From Flavobacteriales bacterium (GTDB lineage Bacteria > Bacteroidota > Bacteroidia > Flavobacteriales_F > PHOS-HE28), in assembly GCA_016721005.1 (NCBI GenBank), contig JADKJM010000019.1, positions 248,001 through 312,000 of the forward strand: DNA of 64,000 nt. The letters are read 5' to 3'. The notes beneath the pieces were generated by a model that saw only the letters and a program-made list of their open reading frames with translations, was not told the DNA's origin and did not search any database. The translations under genes were made by a program, and so were the position numbers. Positions within the stretch are counted from its first letter, which is position 1. Each line of letters opens with the position of its first letter. This document shows positions 1-8,600 of the stretch, piece after piece.

Positions 1-510
1 ATCCGTGTCGGCGAACTCATCTTCACCGGCGGCCATCGCGGAGTGGTGAAACGCCTCGATCTACGCACCACTGAATTGGTGGATCTACAAGGCGTGCAGG
101 TGATCATCCCGAACAAGGAGATCTTCCAATCCGTCCTCATGAATTATTCACGGTATCCGTCGCGGCGCATCGACTTGAAGGTGGGCGTGAGCTATAGCGA
201 GGACCTCGCGCGTGTAAAGCAAGTGACGACCGACGCCGTGAGCCGTGTCACCGATGTGTTGGTGGAGGAGGGCATCGACCTTTTCTACCAAAGCTTCGGC
301 GATAGCAGTATCGACTTCGAGGTACGTTTCTGGATCTCATCGAAAAGCAACCGCCATTTCCACACCGTGCGCAGCGCCGCGATCATGGCCATCAAGACAA
401 CGTATGACAAAGAGGGCATCACCATTCCATTCCCCATACGCACTTTGGATCTCGGGATCAAGGGCGGCGAGAAACCGGATGCGATGCTGAACGAGCGGCC
501 GCGCGCGTGA
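1..510 (+). CDS. MscS-family mechanosensitive channel, C-terminal part (5' truncated by window edge)
   Basis: The frame is open from the first base, so the gene starts outside the window; 169 codons remain. The visible part begins in the beta domain of an MscS channel: a VGELIF-type strand, a GGHRGVV turn, then RTTELVDLQG and VIIPNKEIF, which match the family pattern of an R-T-T-x-L strand followed by an IPN loop. The C-terminal alpha/beta vestibule follows, with RRIDLKVGVSYSEDL. The pore helices are missing. Such proteins sit in the inner membrane and release solutes on osmotic downshock. The stop overlaps the possible GTG start of the following kinase, which suggests co-transcription. The family call is secure; the subfamily cannot be judged. 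Confidence 0.85.
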   Translation: MRVGELIFTGGHRGVVKRLDLRTTELVDLQGVQVIIPNKEIFQSVLMNYSRYPSRRIDLKVGVSYSEDLARVKQVTTDAVSRVTDVLVEEGIDLFYQSFGDSSIDFEVRFWISSKSNRHFHTVRSAAIMAIKTTYDKEGITIPFPIRTLDLGIKGGEKPDAMLNERPRA

Positions 511-2678
511 ACAAGAGGATGGAACCTCGGGATCTTGTTGGTCGCATCGGTCTCTCGGCGTGGTTGATGAGATCAGGGTGTGCTGCTGTGCTGTTGACCG
601 GTCCTGGGTTTCTCCCCGTACATGCGCAACCCGATCGCGCGCATGTTGCGATCGACCGCCTTCACCAGTTGCGGGCGTCCGATCAGCTGGATTCACTTGA
701 AAGTCTTGCCAAGCGGATCCTGACCGGATCAACTCCTACTGCTGGGTCGCTCCGGTACGAGGCGGAATGGCACCTCGCCTTCGTTCGCGAGATACATGAT
801 GATCCACTCGGAGCGACCGAACACGCGCAACGGGCACTGCTCGTTGCGCGGGAAGAAAGGGATACCGCACGTATGCTCGGTTCGCTCTATCAACTGACCA
901 AGTTCAACGTGGAAGGGCGGCACTACGAGGAAGCGGACCGCCATCGGCATAAGCACCTAGCACTTGCTCGGGCTTATGGGAAGGACACGATCCAGCTTGC
1001 GCTCGCCCTCAACAGCATGGGCAGCATGTTCAGCAGGCTGGAGCATCCCGACTCGGAAGTGTACTACTACCGGGCCGGGATCCGTGTACTCGCCGGCCGC
1101 AACCATGCGGTGAAGCAGGCCCTCTTGGGCAACCTGGCCAGCGCGCTCAGTGCGCAGGGCGATCATGATGAGGCGGCACTGCTGCTACAACAAGTCGTGG
1201 CCGGAATGGACAGTACCGACCTGCGCAACAGGGCATGGGCCCTGAACAACCTAGGGCAGTCCTTGATGCATGCGCAGCGGTACAAAGAGGCATTGAACGT
1301 GTTGAATGTAAGCGATTCCCTGAACAACGAGAGCGGCGGCGCACTGGACCTGGCCATCGAACTTGCGGAAGTGCGGGCGGACATCCTGGAAGCCATGGGT
1401 GATCACGCGGGTGCCTTCACGCTGATCAAGCAGGCACGCGACCTACAGGACACCTTGTTCGTCCGTTCGATGAACGAACAGCTGCTCGAACTCGAAACGA
1501 AGTTCGGCACGCAGCTCAAGGAAGAGGAGATCCAGCGCCTCGACGCCCAAACACGCGCACAAGAGGAGCGACTTCGTCTGCGGAACATTCAACTCTATGG
1601 AAGCATCGCGCTCGCCATCCTCCTGCTCGGCGCCGTGCTGCTCGTGTGGGGAAGCCTTCGGCAAAAGCGCAAGCACGCCGCAGTGTTGGAGAAACTCAAC
1701 GAAGATCTGAAGGAGCAGAAGGATCGGATCGAGGAGATCAACCGCCTGTTGCAACTGAAGGTGTTGCGCACGCAGATGAATCCGCACTTCATCTACAACA
1801 GCCTGAACGCGATCGCGAATCTGGTGAAGAAGGGTGAGAGCATTGCGGCGAGCGCATACCTCGATGGCTTCGCACGGCTCTTACGCATGGTGCTGGACCA
1901 GAGCGTCAAGGATCGTGTTCCACTACAGGACGAGATGGCCTTCCTTCGGCAATACCTCAAACTCGAAGCCATGCGCTTCGAGGACGGGTTGCACTATACG
2001 GTTGATGCGGAACCCGGACTGCTGAACGGCGATGATGACGTGCTGGTGCCGACGCTGCTGGTGCAGCCCTTCGTGGAGAACGCCGTCTGGCACGGCTTGG
2101 CTGCCAAGGAAGGCGAGAAGAAGTTGAGCGTCCGGTTCGCGGAACGCGATGGCAAGGTGGTATGCACGGTGGAGGACAACGGCGTAGGTCGCGATGCGGC
2201 ACCGAAGCGCGAGCATCCGGACGGAAGCGCGAGCCTGGGACTGCAGCTCACGAACGAACGCCTGCAATTGCTCGCCTTCCAGCTGGAAGGAACGGGGCGC
2301 GTGGTCTTCACGGACCTGAAAGACGGAGCGCGACGGGGGGGGGGGGGGGGGGGGGGGCCCCCCCCCCCCCCGCCCCCCGCCCCCCCCCCGCGCGCCGGGG
2401 GGGGGGGGGGGGGGGGGGGGCCCCCCGCCCCCGCCCCCGCGGGGGGGGGCCGGGGGGGGGGGGCCCGGCCCGGCCGGGGGGGGCGGGCGCCCCCGGGGGG
2501 CGGGGCGGGGGCGGGCGCCCGGGCGGCCGGCCCCCCCCCCGGGGGGGGCCCCGCGGGGGGGCCGGGAGGGGGGGGCCCGGGGCCGGGGGAACCCCAGGGG
2601 GGGGCGGCCCGGGCGGGGGGACGGGAGGAAAAGGCGGGCGGGGGGGTCCCAGTAACGCTCATGAACCGCCCCTTCTAG
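507..2678 (+). CDS. TPR-containing LytS/YehU-type sensor histidine kinase, 3' end corrupted
   Basis: An N-terminal signal or anchor is followed by about 300 residues of TPR-like helices. Then come a membrane helix (near residues 355-378, LYGSIALAILLLGAVLL), a short coiled coil and a His_kinase domain with the phospho-acceptor in LRTQMNPHFIYNSLN (His about 427). The HATPase_c domain has an N box near FVENAVWHG and a G1 box DNGVGRD. This is the usual Bacteroidota TPR/LytS sensor, partnered here with the LytTR regulator 113 bp downstream. The GTG at 507 overlaps the previous stop; an in-frame ATG at 519 is an equally good start. From about 2335 to 2648 the frame runs through almost pure G/C, giving a meaningless Gly/Pro/Ala stretch. 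It then resumes with PVTLMNRPF and a stop, which looks like a natural kinase terminus. The true protein is probably about 100 residues shorter. Confidence 0.85.
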   Translation: MNKRMEPRDLVGRIGLSAWLMRSGCAAVLLTGPGFLPVHAQPDRAHVAIDRLHQLRASDQLDSLESLAKRILTGSTPTAGSLRYEAEWHLAFVREIHDDPLGATEHAQRALLVAREERDTARMLGSLYQLTKFNVEGRHYEEADRHRHKHLALARAYGKDTIQLALALNSMGSMFSRLEHPDSEVYYYRAGIRVLAGRNHAVKQALLGNLASALSAQGDHDEAALLLQQVVAGMDSTDLRNRAWALNNLGQSLMHAQRYKEALNVLNVSDSLNNESGGALDLAIELAEVRADILEAMGDHAGAFTLIKQARDLQDTLFVRSMNEQLLELETKFGTQLKEEEIQRLDAQTRAQEERLRLRNIQLYGSIALAILLLGAVLLVWGSLRQKRKHAAVLEKLNEDLKEQKDRIEEINRLLQLKVLRTQMNPHFIYNSLNAIANLVKKGESIAASAYLDGFARLLRMVLDQSVKDRVPLQDEMAFLRQYLKLEAMRFEDGLHYTVDAEPGLLNGDDDVLVPTLLVQPFVENAVWHGLAAKEGEKKLSVRFAERDGKVVCTVEDNGVGRDAAPKREHPDGSASLGLQLTNERLQLLAFQLEGTGRVVFTDLKDGARRGGGGGGGPPPPPPPAPPPRAGGGGGGGGPPAPAPAGGGRGGGARPGRGGRAPPGGGAGAGARAAGPPPGGGPAGGPGGGGPGPGEPQGGAARAGGREEKAGGGVPVTLMNRPF
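2335..2648. other. Near-pure G/C low-complexity block inside the kinase gene (probable assembly or base-calling artefact)
   Basis: About 310 bases made almost entirely of long G runs and C runs, with no A or T for about 230 bases. It starts abruptly after normal coding sequence for the ATPase domain (VVFTDLKDGA) and ends abruptly in ordinary sequence. No protein-coding or regulatory logic is visible. Its length and composition are unlike anything else in the window, so I read it as a failed consensus over a hard region rather than real DNA. Confidence 0.75.
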
Positions 2679-2791
2679 TGAGCAGGCATGGGGATAAACC
2701 GAAGCAGCCGTTCAGCCAGGAGTTGTGCGTTTCGAATCCATCGCGACGCCGCGTTTGGTGCGAGTGACCCTGCCCACCCTACCTTCCCACC

Positions 2792-3529
2792 ATGATCACG
2801 GCGGTGCAGGTGGACGACGAAGCAAGCGCGCGGGAATTCCTGCGCTCGCGCCTAGCAGAAGTGGCACCCGAGGTGACCGTCCTCGGCGAGGCGAACAACA
2901 TCGACGATGCTGCGCGACTGATCGCGGACAAGAAACCGCAGCTCGTCTTCCTCGATGTGGAGATGCCCGGCGGCAACGGCTTCGAACTGCTCAAACGCCT
3001 TGGTCGCTGGGACTTCGACGTGATCTTCACCACGGGCTATTCCAAGTACGCCATCCAGGCGATCCGTTTCAGTGCGTTGGATTACTTGCTCAAACCGGTG
3101 CAGGCCGATGAGCTACGCGCCGCGATCGATCGGCACAAGGAGCGACGGGAAGCAACGACCGCTGATGTCCAGCAGCACTTCTTGAGCAACATCGCGCAGC
3201 CCAGCGAAACGCAATTCAAGCTCACCATCACGCACGGCGACCGAACGCACGCCATCGCCCCTGCGGATATCGCATGGTGCCAGGCGGACGACAACTACAC
3301 CGCGCTCCACCTGATCGACGATCGCCGTTTCATCAGTGCACGCACCTTGAAGGACTACGACGAAATGCTCACGCCCTTGGGCTTTCTGCGCGTCCATCGC
3401 AGCTCCCTTGTGAACCGCAAGCATGTGGACGGCATTGATGGCGAAGGCCGTGTGCGGCTGCGCAACGGCACCCGGCTGGAAGTGAGCCGGAGGAGATTGG
3501 AAGAGGTGACGCGGGAGTTGCGGGGTTGA
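2792..3529 (+). CDS. LytTR-family response regulator
   Basis: 245 residues. The N-terminal receiver domain has the acidic pair near residues 8-9, the phospho-acceptor Asp55 in LVFLDVEMPGG, and the Thr/Tyr and Lys (LLKPVQ) switch positions. The C-terminal LytTR DNA-binding domain (about residues 140-245) has ADIAWCQADDNYTALHL and FLRVHRSSLVNRKHV, the typical LytTR pattern. It lies directly downstream of the LytS-type kinase and should be its output regulator. Its targets are not visible. ATG start with no evident Shine-Dalgarno, as usual in Bacteroidota. Confidence 0.9.
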   Translation: MITAVQVDDEASAREFLRSRLAEVAPEVTVLGEANNIDDAARLIADKKPQLVFLDVEMPGGNGFELLKRLGRWDFDVIFTTGYSKYAIQAIRFSALDYLLKPVQADELRAAIDRHKERREATTADVQQHFLSNIAQPSETQFKLTITHGDRTHAIAPADIAWCQADDNYTALHLIDDRRFISARTLKDYDEMLTPLGFLRVHRSSLVNRKHVDGIDGEGRVRLRNGTRLEVSRRRLEEVTRELRG

Positions 3530-3617
3530 ACCGCTCGCTCGATCGCTTACCGTTCGCTCGGAACTGCTTTCATGCCGTGGCGAAAGACCTTCACTTGGTG
3601 GCCAAGAACCCATCATC

Positions 3618-5243
3618 ATGAAGACCACTATAGCCCTGCTCGCCTGCACGATCTTGGCATTCGCCGCGAACGCCCAATGGACGAACTTCCCGGACCCACC
3701 GTTGGCGATCTGCACGGCAGCGAACGAGCAGAACGCCGTGAAGGCGGTGAGCGATGGGGCGGATGGCTGGTATGTGCTCTGGCTCGATGGGCGCGTGAGC
3801 AACAGCAAGGATGAAGTGTATGGCCAACACTTGAACGCCGACGGCGTGGCGCTCTGGGAAGCGAACGGCAGGCAGCTGATCGCCGATCCGGTGAAGAAGG
3901 TCGGCGACTTCGCTGTATGCCTGACCGACGCAGGCTCGCTTTTCATCGCATGGGTGCATGGCACCGACACACTGAAGGCCCAGTTGCTGGACGCAGCTGG
4001 CGCTCCCACCTGGTCCCAGCCCGCCCTTGTTGCCGGCCGTTTGAACGCCAATGCGTATGACGTCGGATCGCCACGTGTGCTCGCACGGGGCAACGGCGCG
4101 TTCGTCACCTGGATGGCTGACCATCAGGGCTCGAATGCCGTAGTGGCCTATAACGTGGTCGATGGAGCAGGTGGAGTGATGCACGGTTTCAATGGGATCT
4201 ACATCCCCAGCAGCGGCTATGCGGTGAACGGCGTCAACCCGGACGGCAGCGGCGGCATGTTCATCCATTGGGCCACCGCGAATGCGCTCGGCGCTGGGAT
4301 CCGTGTTCGGCGCGTGGACGCCAACGGCGATCTTCAATGGGTGGGCAATGTGGCGCCGACCGCAGGGTCCGCCGGGATCTCCGATGGCGAGTACACCGCA
4401 GTTTACGACGGTACGGACGGTCTCGTGGTGGTGTGGAACAATAGTGGTGATGTGCTCATGAGCCGGGTCGATACCAGCGGTGCGTTCACGTGGAGCCCGG
4501 CGATCAAGCCGGTGTGCGTGCAGTCCAATTCACAGCAGCGGCCCACCGTGGTTGCGCAGGGAGGTCACCTCTATTTCGCATGGTCCGATTCACGCCCACC
4601 GGCGGACAACTCCGACCTCTTCGCGCAGAAGATGGACCTGAACGGCGATCCGCTCTGGACCGTGGATGGCGTATTGGCCATCCGGGAAAGCACCTACATC
4701 CCGCATGCTCGCATTGCGCCAACACCTGACGGTGGCGCGTACGTGGTACACAAGACGAGCGCAGGCTTCAAGGCGATGCTGCTCAACAGCTCCGGTGTGC
4801 CGGTGTGGAACCCGGCCTACAAGATGACGGAAGCGAGCTACGCTCCGTTCTACGGTGACATGCGCATGTTTCCCACTTCCGATGGCAATGCCGTCATCTT
4901 CTGGGCCACGCAGGGCAACAACATCCACGGCACGCGCATCGATCCGAGCTCCGGGAACAGCACGGGTGTGACCAGCTTGAACGATGCGTTGATGCTCGAA
5001 GCATTCCCGAACCCCGCCAACGATCGCATCAACCTATCCATCGAACAAGCGCTCGTCGGTGAACGCGCGGTGATCGAATGGTTCGACGCCACGGGCAAGC
5101 GTATCGAGGCCGGTTCAGTTGCGTCATTGCCGGCGACATTGTCCGTCGATGTGCCGGACGCGGTGAAAGAGGGTTTGTACCTGGTGATGCTGCGCATGGA
5201 AGGATCGGCCCCTAGGACCGCAAGGGTGATCGTGCGGAGGTAA
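3618..5243 (+). CDS. Secreted T9SS sorting-domain protein of unknown function
   Basis: 541 residues with a clear Sec signal (MKTTIALLACTILAFAANAQ, cleavage after residue about 19). The middle is repetitive: WxxxWxDxR-like and DLNGDPLWTVDG-type motifs recur (VALWEANG, ALWEANGRQL, DPLWTVDGV), which suggests a beta-propeller-like fold. The last 80 residues form a T9SS type A sorting domain: LEAFPNPANDRINLSI, a middle strand with WFDATGKRI, and a terminal GLYLVMLRMEG...ARVIVRR. It is therefore expected to be exported across the outer membrane and surface-attached or released. No enzymatic motif is visible. It follows the LytTR regulator by 88 bp. Confidence 0.85.
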   Translation: MKTTIALLACTILAFAANAQWTNFPDPPLAICTAANEQNAVKAVSDGADGWYVLWLDGRVSNSKDEVYGQHLNADGVALWEANGRQLIADPVKKVGDFAVCLTDAGSLFIAWVHGTDTLKAQLLDAAGAPTWSQPALVAGRLNANAYDVGSPRVLARGNGAFVTWMADHQGSNAVVAYNVVDGAGGVMHGFNGIYIPSSGYAVNGVNPDGSGGMFIHWATANALGAGIRVRRVDANGDLQWVGNVAPTAGSAGISDGEYTAVYDGTDGLVVVWNNSGDVLMSRVDTSGAFTWSPAIKPVCVQSNSQQRPTVVAQGGHLYFAWSDSRPPADNSDLFAQKMDLNGDPLWTVDGVLAIRESTYIPHARIAPTPDGGAYVVHKTSAGFKAMLLNSSGVPVWNPAYKMTEASYAPFYGDMRMFPTSDGNAVIFWATQGNNIHGTRIDPSSGNSTGVTSLNDALMLEAFPNPANDRINLSIEQALVGERAVIEWFDATGKRIEAGSVASLPATLSVDVPDAVKEGLYLVMLRMEGSAPRTARVIVRR

Positions 5244-5314
5244 TGCATCGCGCAGTCGTCGCGAGTTCCCTTCATGCATGAACAGCGTTGATCGGCTATA
5301 TCAACGTCATCCGG

Positions 5315-5493
5315 GTTCCATTCAGTACACCGCTCCCCCTCACTTCGCAATTGATCCGCGTTGATCCGCTCCTTCTGCGTCATCTGCGTTCCATTCAGTA
5401 CACCGCTCCCCCTCACTTCGCAATTGATCCGCGTTGATCCGCTCTTTCAGCGTCATCTGCGTTCCATTCAGTACACCGCTCCCCCTCACTTCA
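5315..5493. repeat. 73-bp tandem direct repeat, 2.4 copies
   Basis: Two full units (5315-5387 and 5388-5460) begin with gttccattcagtacaccgct and differ only near their 3' ends (ccttctgcg versus ctttcagcg). A third partial unit (5461-5493) follows, after which the sequence diverges. It fills the gap between the convergent T9SS protein gene and the RidA-like gene (5244-5556), where no gene is visible. No spacer pattern is present, so this is not a CRISPR. Confidence 0.85.
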
Positions 5494-5556
5494 TGTGCGG
5501 TCGCTCCTTCTGCGTCACGTCACCGCGAGGCCTTGCGAAGCGGAGCGTTCCATTCT

Positions 5557-5967
5557 TCACACCGTCGCCACCACCTTCAGCTCGATCGCGATCGGCGTGG
5601 GTAGGCAGTTGATCTCCAACGTCGTGCGGCAGGGCGGATCATTCTCGAAGTACTCCTTCCAGAGCTGGTTGTAGATCGGAAAGTCGTCCTTCATGTTCGT
5701 GAGGTACACCGTCACGTCCACGATCTTTTCCCATGAGGAGCCTGCATCCTCCAAGATCCATTTCACGTTCTGGAACACGCTGCGCACCTGGGTCTCGATA
5801 TCGTAGCTCACGACCGCGCCGTTCGCGTCCAGTTCCACACCGGGGATCTCCTTCGTTCCGCGTTCACGCGGCCCCACGCCGCTGAGGAAGAGCAGGTCGC
5901 CCACGCGGCGCGCATGCGGGTAGTGGCCAACGGGTTCCGGTGCTTTGTTGCTGGAGATGGAGGACAT
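5557..5967 (-). CDS. RidA/YjgF-family protein (possible enamine/imine deaminase)
   Basis: 136 residues from the ATG at 5967; an alternative ATG at 6012 adds 15 residues. The sequence has the RidA-family pattern: VGDLLFLSGVGPR near the N-terminus, a central IETQVRSVFQNVKWILEDAG helix, VDVTVYLTNMKDD, and the signature CRTTLEINCLP, whose Arg binds the substrate carboxylate. The closest look is to the 2-aminomuconate-deaminase-like branch. RidA proteins hydrolyse reactive enamines and imines in the cytosol. The longer frame running to 6351 is rejected because it would overlap the divergent adaptor gene at 6073. Confidence 0.88.
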   Translation of the reverse strand: MSSISSNKAPEPVGHYPHARRVGDLLFLSGVGPRERGTKEIPGVELDANGAVVSYDIETQVRSVFQNVKWILEDAGSSWEKIVDVTVYLTNMKDDFPIYNQLWKEYFENDPPCRTTLEINCLPTPIAIELKVVATV

Positions 5968-6072
5968 GGCGTGCGAGGTGATGGCGTGAAGTTCCGGCTT
6001 TCCGTGGGACATGGTCGGCTTTCCGTATGATGAACGGCAGGGTGCGATCCCGAAGGTTAGCGACCTTCGTCC

Positions 6073-7158
6073 ATGCACCAGCGCTTCGTTGCCGCCGCGA
6101 CCCTCTGCGTGGTCCTTGCGGCTTGCCAGGAAAAGGAGGGCACGATCACTCCCACCAAAGGGCCTATCACCGAAAGCGTGTATGCCAGCGGGATCGTTAA
6201 GGCTGACGGACAATATCAGGTCTTCCCCACGGTGAACGGTGCCGTGATCGCTTTGCTGGTGAGCGAGGGCGACACGGTGAAGGCGGGCCAGGCACTGCTT
6301 CAGATCGATGACCGCAGCAGCGGACTCACCGAACGCAATGCCGATGCCCAATTGCGCCTATTGGAACAGAACGCAAGCGACCAGGGTCCTGTGTTGGCGC
6401 AGCTGCGGTCGGCCATCGCGCAGGCGCGGGACAAACTCACGGTGGATAGCACGAACTATTCGCGACAACAACGCTTGGCGGAACAAGGAGTGGGTAGCAA
6501 AAGCGAACTGGAACAACGCGAACTGGCGTTCACGACAAGCCGATCCGGATATGACCGCGCCGTGAAGGCCCTGTCCGAGAACCGCGAGCGCCTACGTACG
6601 GAACTGGAGCTGGCCCGCAACAACCGCGCGATCAGCGCAGCAGGTAACAGCGATCGCACGCCGCGCAGCCTGATCGATGGCTTGGTGTACGACCTGCTGA
6701 TCGAACCCGGCGAACTGGCCACCACGCAACGCCCGGTGGCGGTGATCGGCAGCGCGACGGACCTCTACCTCGAACTGGAAGTGGACGAATACGACATCCG
6801 TGAATTGAAGCCGGGCCAACAAGCATTCGTATCGCTCGACAGTTATGCCGGCAAGGCGTTCGAAGCGCGCATCGCACGGGTCATCCCGTACATGGACGAA
6901 CGCTCGCGCACCTTCCGTGTGGAAGCCGAATTCGTGGATCGACCGCCGACGCTCTACCCCAACCTCACCGTGGAGGCCAGCATCGTGATCCGCCGCAAGG
7001 AGGACGCCCTCACCATCCCGGCCGCATACGTGGTGGAGGGGAAATACGTGCTCACCGGTCCCGACGAACGCACGCCCGTTACGATCGGGGTGAAGGACAT
7101 GGAGAAGGTGGAGGTGCTGGAAGGCATCGATGCGGGCACGCAATTGTACAAGCCTTGA
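6073..7158 (+). CDS. HlyD/MFP-family periplasmic adaptor lipoprotein of an ABC exporter
   Basis: 361 residues. The N-terminus is a lipoprotein signal ending in VLAAC (Cys about 17). A biotinyl-lipoyl-like half-domain follows (GAVIALLVSEGDTVKAGQALLQIDD), then an alpha-helical hairpin (residues about 80-180), the second lipoyl half (IDGLVYDLLIEPGELATTQRPV) and a beta-barrel domain (ELEVDEYDIRELKPGQ). This is the MacA/HlyD architecture, which links an inner-membrane pump to an outer-membrane channel. The permease and ATPase genes follow on the same strand, so the three form one export system; no TolC-like gene is in this cluster. Confidence 0.9.
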   Translation: MHQRFVAAATLCVVLAACQEKEGTITPTKGPITESVYASGIVKADGQYQVFPTVNGAVIALLVSEGDTVKAGQALLQIDDRSSGLTERNADAQLRLLEQNASDQGPVLAQLRSAIAQARDKLTVDSTNYSRQQRLAEQGVGSKSELEQRELAFTTSRSGYDRAVKALSENRERLRTELELARNNRAISAAGNSDRTPRSLIDGLVYDLLIEPGELATTQRPVAVIGSATDLYLELEVDEYDIRELKPGQQAFVSLDSYAGKAFEARIARVIPYMDERSRTFRVEAEFVDRPPTLYPNLTVEASIVIRRKEDALTIPAAYVVEGKYVLTGPDERTPVTIGVKDMEKVEVLEGIDAGTQLYKP

Positions 7159-7159
7159 A

Positions 7160-7243
7160 TGAAGACCGCCGAGGCACAGAGCCACAGTGGAACACAGAGA
7201 ATGCATTGTGTTTGCGCTCTTGGCGTCTTTGCGGTGAACTCTT
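7160..7243. repeat. Palindromic intergenic repeat, accgc..gcggt family, copy 1
   Basis: Fills the gap between adaptor and permease genes. The left arm reads roughly accgccgaggcacagag and the right arm cgctcttggcgtctttgcggt, an imperfect inverted repeat. Related copies lie at 8515-8584, 14874-15050 and 46451-46560, so this is a dispersed family and not a gene-specific signal. Confidence 0.7.
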
Positions 7244-7246
7244 CCC

Positions 7247-8497
7247 ATGAAGCTGTTAGTTGACATCGCCATCACCCTCCTTCGCGCCAAGCTGAAGCAG
7301 AGCATCGTGGCGGCCGTGGGCGTGATGTTCAGCATTGCCATGTTCGTTACGCTGCTCGGCTTCATGAACGGCTTGAACGACCTGCTGGACGGACTTATCC
7401 TGAACCGCACGCCGCACATCCGGCTGTACAACGAGGTCCAGCCGTCGCCCCTGCAACCGATCGACCTGGCCACGGACACCGCGTCCCGCAACTTCATCAG
7501 CTCGGTGAAGCCCAAGGATGAATTACCACGCTTGCGCAATGCCATCGCCATCATGGACGTGCTGGAAAAGGACCCGCGCGTGCTCGCCATTTCCCCCAAG
7601 TTGGTCGCACAGGCGCTCTTCAATGTGGGCACGGTGGAACTGAACGGCGTGGTGAACGGCATCGATGTGAACGACGAGATCCAGTACTACCGCTACTCGG
7701 ATTACCTGGTGAAGGGCGAGCCCTACGCCCTCGCGTCCGGCAACAACACCATCGTGCTGGGCAAGGGCCTGGCCGACCTGATGAAAGCGGACATCGGCGA
7801 CCTGGTGCAGGTGACCACCGCCGCCGGCGACCGCACCATGCTGCGCGTGGTGGGCATGTTCCAGAGCGGCATCGCCGATTTCGACAAGGTGCAGTGCTAC
7901 GCTAACATCAAGACCGTGCAGAAGCTCCTTGCGCGGCCGGGCAGCTACTACACGGACATCAACCTGAAGTTGCACGACCTTACGCAGGCGCCTGCCATGG
8001 CGAAGGAGCTCGCCGCGCGCTTCGGGGTGGATGCCGTGGACATCCAGACCGCCAATGCGCAGTTCGAAACGGGCAGCGACGTGCGCAACATCATCAGTTA
8101 CGCCGTGGGCATCGTGCTGCTCATCGTAGCGGGCTTCGGGATCTACAACATCCTGAACATGATGATCTACGAGAAGCTCGATGCGATCGCCATCCTCAAG
8201 GCCACGGGCTTCAGCGGCGGTGATGTGCGGCGGATCTTCCTGCTGCTCAGCGTGATCATCGGTATCGTTGGCGGCGCAACGGGGCTGCTCGCCGGGTTCG
8301 GCATGCAGAGCCTCATCGACCGCATCCCCTTCGTTACGGCCGCGCTGCCCACCATCACCACCTTCCCGGTGGACTACTCGATCAAGTACTACGTCATCGC
8401 GGTCACCTTCGCCCTGGCCACCACCTGGGTCGCCGGTTGGTTCCCCGCGCGCAAAGCGAGCCAGGTGGACCCGGTGGAGATCATCAGAGGGAAATGA
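7247..8497 (+). CDS. FtsX-type ABC transporter permease (MacB/LolC-like)
   Basis: 416 residues. The first membrane helix is near residues 20-40 (QSIVAAVGVMFSIAMFVTLLGFMNG). A large periplasmic domain (about 45-270) follows, then three C-terminal helices (IISYAVGIVLLIVAGFGIYNILNMM; FLLLSVIIGIVGGATGLLAGF; YYVIAVTFALATTWVAGWFPA). The terminal PARKASQVDPVEIIRG motif is typical of FtsX/MacB permeases. It sits between the adaptor gene and the ATPase gene, each gap being occupied by a palindromic repeat. It probably works as a mechanotransmission exporter; the substrate is unknown. Confidence 0.9.
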   Translation: MKLLVDIAITLLRAKLKQSIVAAVGVMFSIAMFVTLLGFMNGLNDLLDGLILNRTPHIRLYNEVQPSPLQPIDLATDTASRNFISSVKPKDELPRLRNAIAIMDVLEKDPRVLAISPKLVAQALFNVGTVELNGVVNGIDVNDEIQYYRYSDYLVKGEPYALASGNNTIVLGKGLADLMKADIGDLVQVTTAAGDRTMLRVVGMFQSGIADFDKVQCYANIKTVQKLLARPGSYYTDINLKLHDLTQAPAMAKELAARFGVDAVDIQTANAQFETGSDVRNIISYAVGIVLLIVAGFGIYNILNMMIYEKLDAIAILKATGFSGGDVRRIFLLLSVIIGIVGGATGLLAGFGMQSLIDRIPFVTAALPTITTFPVDYSIKYYVIAVTFALATTWVAGWFPARKASQVDPVEIIRGK

Positions 8498-8514
8498 GAA
8501 GAAGCCCTGGATCA

Positions 8515-8584
8515 TACCGCAAAGCACACGAAGGACACAAAGGATGCGTGCCGTCTTCGTGTGCTTTGCGCCTTTTGCGGTACC
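8515..8584. repeat. Palindromic intergenic repeat, accgc..gcggt family, copy 2
   Basis: The left arm taccgcaaagcacacgaag pairs with the right arm cttcgtgtgctttgcg and the closing gcggta. The stem is long enough to form a strong RNA hairpin between the permease and ATPase cistrons. It belongs to the same dispersed family as 7160-7243. Confidence 0.8.
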
Positions 8585-8600
8585 ATCACCTCGCGTTCCG

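Noticed and set aside
2162..2767. Plus-strand frame through the G/C block, and the minus-strand frame 1994-2662
   Set aside because: Gly/Pro/Ala/Arg-only sequences produced by the G/C block; no domain content.
5315..5493. CRISPR or direct-repeat phage attachment site
   Set aside because: Tandem units without unique spacers; no integrase or phage gene nearby.
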